A program made the translations under genes and the position numbers. Positions 7,847-10,738 of a stretch of 10,738 nt of DNA are shown piece by piece. The stretch is from Candidatus Desantisbacteria bacterium CG1_02_38_46 (GTDB lineage: Bacteria; Desantisbacteria; UBA1551; UBA1559): positions 1 through 10,738 of the forward strand of contig MNUO01000018.1 of NCBI GenBank assembly GCA_001871015.1, in the 5' to 3' direction. How positions within the stretch are numbered: position 1 is the stretch's first letter; every line of letters starts with the position of its first letter. The notes beneath the pieces are model-generated. The model saw nothing but the letters and a program-made list of their open reading frames with translations, made no database searches and was not told the origin of the DNA.

Positions 7847-8914
7847 TCAATATTTTCTATTACGAATCATCTCCTCAATATTAAGTCGTGCAAGTAAATA
7901 GGAAACCGTGGATTCTGCTCCCTGATTAAGATTTACACCTTCAGGAGTCAGGCCATCGAAACAAGCACCTGCCTGTTCATCATATATAACAGCATTCTGG
8001 ATATTTCTGCCTAAAAACCACTCAAAAGAAACAAACGCTTTTTCTTTGTATTTTTTATCCTTTGTAATCCTGTATGCCTGAAAATTAAGCTCAACCATTG
8101 CTGCTGCATCGATTGGTTGCTGGTCATACAGCGACTTCTTTCCATCTTTTTGATACCATTTTTCCTGTCCGATAAGCACAAGTTTATTATCAACAAATGA
8201 CAATTTAGAAAGAAATTCCAGGGATTCAAGACCAATCTGTAAATATTTTTTTTCTTTTGTGACTTCATAAAGACAGAAAAATGCCTGAGAAAGTCTTGCG
8301 TTATCATATGTAAGGTAGGGTTCAAACCACTTCCATTCCTGCGTCTTTGACGATTCCCGTTGGTAAACTTCTTCAAGGGGCTTAAGCAAAAACTTCATTT
8401 TTTCTAAGATATCCTGTTGTGGATACTTCCTGTAATAATGATAAAGACCAAAAATGGTATACGCCCTCGCCCTGAAAGATTTGAAATCAAGACTCCATGT
8501 AACGCTTTTTTCAAATAATTCCTTGGCAAGTTTCTGGACATTGTGGTATATCTTTGCATCTAACGTACATCCACAACCCCACAATGCCCTGCCCTGTGAA
8601 TCTTCACTACCCTCCTCATCTAAAAAATCTCTGCGGTAATCCACAAGGTTGTGAAATTTCCCATCTTCCCTCTGAGCATAATGTAAAAACTCAAGATAAG
8701 CACCTACTAAATCTGCACTTTCATCGTCATTAAGCAAATTATGATGATTCAACACTACAATTAATGCCCGGGCATTGTCATCAGTGGTATAACCGCTTTT
8801 CCTGTCAGGAATAGAATATTTTCCGTGCTGAAGCAATCCCATATCATCAGTTAGAGTTTTAAGATAGTCCAATTTTATAGATGGAAATTTTTTTGCTGTG
8901 AATGTAAATCTCAT
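7847..8914 (-). CDS. Predicted (alpha/alpha)6-barrel sugar-active protein, function unknown
   Basis: The protein has 355 residues from ATG 8912-8914, chosen because it overlaps the TGA of the upstream glycosyltransferase as ATGA; an earlier in-frame ATG at 8963-8965 would lie well inside that gene, with no ribosome site. No signal peptide or membrane segment is visible, so it is probably cytoplasmic. It is helix-rich with loops carrying clustered acidic and aromatic residues: GYTTDDNARALIV (41-53), EDGKFHN (83-89), EDSQGRALWGCG (104-115), WKWFEPYLTYDNARLSQAF (194-212), YDQQPIDAAAMVE (263-275) and GVNLNQGAESTVSYL (326-340). The repeated DDNAR / YDNAR motifs and the Q-P-I-D-A block recall six-hairpin glycosidases and phosphorylases. 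I cannot assign a catalytic acid or substrate. Being locked between two GT4 genes, it probably acts on, or measures, the same glycan. Confidence 0.7.
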   Translation of the reverse strand: MRFTFTAKKFPSIKLDYLKTLTDDMGLLQHGKYSIPDRKSGYTTDDNARALIVVLNHHNLLNDDESADLVGAYLEFLHYAQREDGKFHNLVDYRRDFLDEEGSEDSQGRALWGCGCTLDAKIYHNVQKLAKELFEKSVTWSLDFKSFRARAYTIFGLYHYYRKYPQQDILEKMKFLLKPLEEVYQRESSKTQEWKWFEPYLTYDNARLSQAFFCLYEVTKEKKYLQIGLESLEFLSKLSFVDNKLVLIGQEKWYQKDGKKSLYDQQPIDAAAMVELNFQAYRITKDKKYKEKAFVSFEWFLGRNIQNAVIYDEQAGACFDGLTPEGVNLNQGAESTVSYLLARLNIEEMIRNRKY

Positions 8915-10047
8915 TTTAGTGTTTCCCGAAAAAGACTTAAATATTTCCTGCCTACATTTGACCATATCATCTGACGGCTGAAATTGTATGCCCTCTTCTC
9001 AATTCTTTTCTTCAGTTGCCCGTCATCAAGGACTTTGTTCACAGCCCAAGATATTGAATCCGGATCCCTGAATTTGGCAAGAAAACCCCTTCCGTCTGCC
9101 AGCATTTCACGGGCGTACAGGTATGGCGTAGATACTGAAACCTTGCCACAGGATAAAGCATATGCAAGGGTCCCGCTTGTAATCTGGTCAGGATTTAGAT
9201 ACGGGGTTATATAAACACTGGTTGCCTGAAGATAACGAACAAGTTCCCTTAAAGCTAAGTACCTGTTGTGGAATTTTACATGGTCTTCAAGTTTTAAATT
9301 GTTGACCAATCGTATTAATTTTAACCGATAGCGCTCTCCTTCCTTCTTTCTTACTTCAGGATGAGTCTCACCAATAATGAAGTAAGTGGCATTTGGATGT
9401 CTCTGAACAATCCTGGGCATTGCCATAATTGCATACTCTATCCCCTTACCTTCACTTATCAAGCCGAATGTTGAGAGTATAATCCTGTTAGAATATCCAT
9501 TCAAAAACTCATTTAAAGTATCTCTTGAGACTGGTTTTACATCTGGTACACCATGTGGAATAACCCGGATTTTCTTCTCTGGTACTCTGTATATATACTT
9601 CAGCATCTGGACTGCTTTATTTGCCATTACAACAACATAATTGCTATAATCCGCAATATTCTTAATTATAATTTTCTCCATCGGTCCAGGTTTCGGAAGT
9701 ACGGTATGCAGAGTTGTTACAACGGGCTTATTAACTGTTCTAAGAAAGAAAACGAGGTTCTTTCCCCTTGGCCCTCCATAAATTCCGAATTCATGCTGGA
9801 CATTTACTACATCAATGTTTGAATTGCTAACCCATTGGGCTAAATCTAAATATTCCCTCAGGTTATTTGCGTTAATTTGAATTTTTACGCGGGGTTCATA
9901 ATTATATGCCGCCTCTTCCTGGTTAACAGCGATAACTTCGGATTTCACCAACCCACCTACACTTTCTACAGCATTAATCAGGTCTTTTGCAAATGTTGCT
10001 ATTCCGCATTCTCTGGGAGGATATGTGCTTAAGTACGCTATTTTCAT
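8911..10047 (-). CDS. GT4-type glycosyltransferase (first of the cassette)
   Basis: This 378-residue GT-B glycosyltransferase probably acts in the cytoplasm and uses an NDP-sugar. The N-terminal domain has YLSTYPPRECGIATF (5-19), VVNVQHEFGIYGGPRG (80-95) and TTLHTV (111-116). VIPHGVPDV (162-170) marks the domain linker. The C-terminal donor domain has LSTFGLISEGKGIEYAI (191-207), the phosphate-contact loop seen in GT4 enzymes, and PYLNPDQITSGTLAYALSCG (282-301), followed by VSTPY. In this subgroup, proteins starting YPPRECGIATF are, from general knowledge, often found near mannose-handling genes; that is suggestive only. It starts 1 bp after the stop of the small membrane protein gene and overlaps the next gene by 4 bp, so it is inside a tightly packed operon. 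The upstream Shine-Dalgarno is weak, which suggests translational coupling. Confidence 0.88.
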   Translation of the reverse strand: MKIAYLSTYPPRECGIATFAKDLINAVESVGGLVKSEVIAVNQEEAAYNYEPRVKIQINANNLREYLDLAQWVSNSNIDVVNVQHEFGIYGGPRGKNLVFFLRTVNKPVVTTLHTVLPKPGPMEKIIIKNIADYSNYVVVMANKAVQMLKYIYRVPEKKIRVIPHGVPDVKPVSRDTLNEFLNGYSNRIILSTFGLISEGKGIEYAIMAMPRIVQRHPNATYFIIGETHPEVRKKEGERYRLKLIRLVNNLKLEDHVKFHNRYLALRELVRYLQATSVYITPYLNPDQITSGTLAYALSCGKVSVSTPYLYAREMLADGRGFLAKFRDPDSISWAVNKVLDDGQLKKRIEKRAYNFSRQMIWSNVGRKYLSLFRETLK

Positions 10048-10048
10048 T

Positions 10049-10471
10049 TTAAATGCCTGACATCAGCGCTTTATCAATCTCGCCAATTACTGTATTTATT
10101 TTATCCTTCACCTTAATATTTAAAGCATCCATGTCGCCCTGAATCTCCACAAGAGCAGAATCAATTCTGCCAAAACTCACCTTCACTTTCTCTGATATAC
10201 CTTCCATACCCCTGGACAGGATTTCTCTGGCACTGCTGATTTCCTGATTTGCAATTCCAAAGTTTTTTTCTGACACATCTACTAAAGCTATTCTTGTATG
10301 GTCTTTCGCCTGCAAAAGCAAAATACGAAATTCCTTATCCTTTAAATCTTCAGTTAAGCTGGTAATCTTTGAATTCATTTCAGAAATTTTAATCGCTCCC
10401 ATGAAATAGCCTATCCCGAATGCCAGTCCAGCAATAATAACGCAAATTATTACAATCTGAATTACTCTCAT
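10049..10471 (-). CDS. Small membrane-anchored helical protein, function unknown
   Basis: I do not recognise this 140-residue protein. Residues 4-26 form one strong hydrophobic helix (VIQIVIICVIIAGLAFGIGY...), followed by about 110 mostly helical, charged residues with heptad-like spacing, e.g. ISEMNSKITSLTEDLKDKE (29-47) and the IDSALVEIQGDMDALNIKVKDKI stretch in 103-125, ending EIDKALMSGI. It is probably anchored in the inner membrane by its N-terminus, with a coiled-coil or helical-bundle domain on one side. The start ATG 10469-10471 overlaps the mutase stop as ATGA, and a strong AAGGAGG (10477-10483) lies 5 nt upstream. It sits between a sugar-phosphate mutase and a glycosyltransferase, so a scaffold or regulatory role in glycan assembly is possible but is only inference. 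Confidence 0.75.
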   Translation of the reverse strand: MRVIQIVIICVIIAGLAFGIGYFMGAIKISEMNSKITSLTEDLKDKEFRILLLQAKDHTRIALVDVSEKNFGIANQEISSAREILSRGMEGISEKVKVSFGRIDSALVEIQGDMDALNIKVKDKINTVIGEIDKALMSGI

Positions 10472-10738
10472 GCCTGCCTCCTTCCAATCATTTGTTTTCC
10501 TGCTTTCAGCATTTCCCTAACTTTTACAGGACTATTTGCCTCTGCGTAAATCCTGACGAGTGGTTCAGTACCTGATGGTCTTAACAAAAGCCATGCTTCC
10601 CCTCCAATAATATTCGAGGAACCAAGGATGAATTTCATTCCGTCATATGTCCTGATTTCCCTGACCTTCATCCCTGCTATTCTTTTTGGAACTTTTTTAA
10701 TAATCACACTATTTATTTTTTCTTTAATACCTTGACAC
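10468..10738 (-). CDS. Phosphoglucomutase/phosphomannomutase, C-terminal part
   Basis: This gene is cut by the right edge; 90 in-frame residues are visible and the 5' part is missing. The segment VREIRTYDGMKFIL followed by AWLLLRPSGTEPLVRIYAEA is the domain IV signature of alpha-D-phosphohexomutases, where RPSGTEP binds the substrate phosphate. These enzymes interconvert hexose 6-phosphate and hexose 1-phosphate through a phosphoserine that would lie outside the window. The frame stays open to the edge (upstream residues QGIKEKINS), so the apparent GTG start at 10705-10707 is not the true start. Whether the sugar is mannose, glucose or glucosamine cannot be decided from this domain. The product would be the substrate of the pyrophosphorylase at 5335-6414. 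It overlaps the next gene by ATGA. Confidence 0.92.
   Translation of the reverse strand, partial: CQGIKEKINSVIIKKVPKRIAGMKVREIRTYDGMKFILGSSNIIGGEAWLLLRPSGTEPLVRIYAEANSPVKVREMLKAGKQMIGRRQA

Noticed and set aside
8011-8376. Minus-strand open frame of 121 codons inside the six-hairpin-like gene
   Set aside because: It is an out-of-frame shadow of the 7847-8914 gene, with low-complexity basic composition and no ribosome site.

Overview
The window looks like part of an AT-rich genome of a Gram-negative bacterium, probably from a poorly cultured lineage. Two genes encode outer-membrane beta-barrel proteins of the PorV/PorQ (UPF0164) type. Intergenic spaces are packed with short palindromic repeats of a kind I associate with candidate-phylum genomes. 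The phylum cannot be fixed from the sequence. Every gene I can support is on the minus strand, so transcription runs from high to low coordinates.

Upstream block (10738 to 7847): the C-terminal end of a phosphoglucomutase/phosphomannomutase, a small membrane-anchored helical protein, a GT4-type glycosyltransferase and a predicted (alpha/alpha)6 sugar-active protein. A second GT4-type glycosyltransferase (7831 to 6626) follows. Junctions here are 4-bp ATGA overlaps or very short gaps, so this is almost certainly one operon making a glycan or glycoside.

Middle block: after about 210 bp of palindromic repeats comes a sugar-nucleotide pyrophosphorylase, probably mannose-1-phosphate guanylyltransferase (6414 to 5335). 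It overlaps metK (5338 to 4142) by ATGA. A second repeat array separates metK from a short-type ahcY (3976 to 2699). The pyrophosphorylase and the upstream mutase could supply activated sugar to the two glycosyltransferases. MetK and AhcY make S-adenosylmethionine and clear its by-product.

Downstream block: two PorV-like genes (2500 to 1448 and 1238 to 222), each preceded by repeats. At the window edge is the start of a secreted protein with a YVPGEILLKFKP segment typical of subtilase propeptides (180 to 1).

The most unusual material is the repeats. One family of 18-bp palindromes (8-2-8) shows compensatory arm changes. A second family is built on GCAGAGTAAACTCTGC. A separate 17-bp inverted repeat with a 41-nt loop lies at 141-215. 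Two of these elements lie inside signal-peptide coding sequence, one in the first PorV-like gene and one in the edge gene, so repeat DNA seems to have become part of export signals. No CRISPR array, tRNA, rRNA, transposase gene or convincing sigma-70 promoter was seen.
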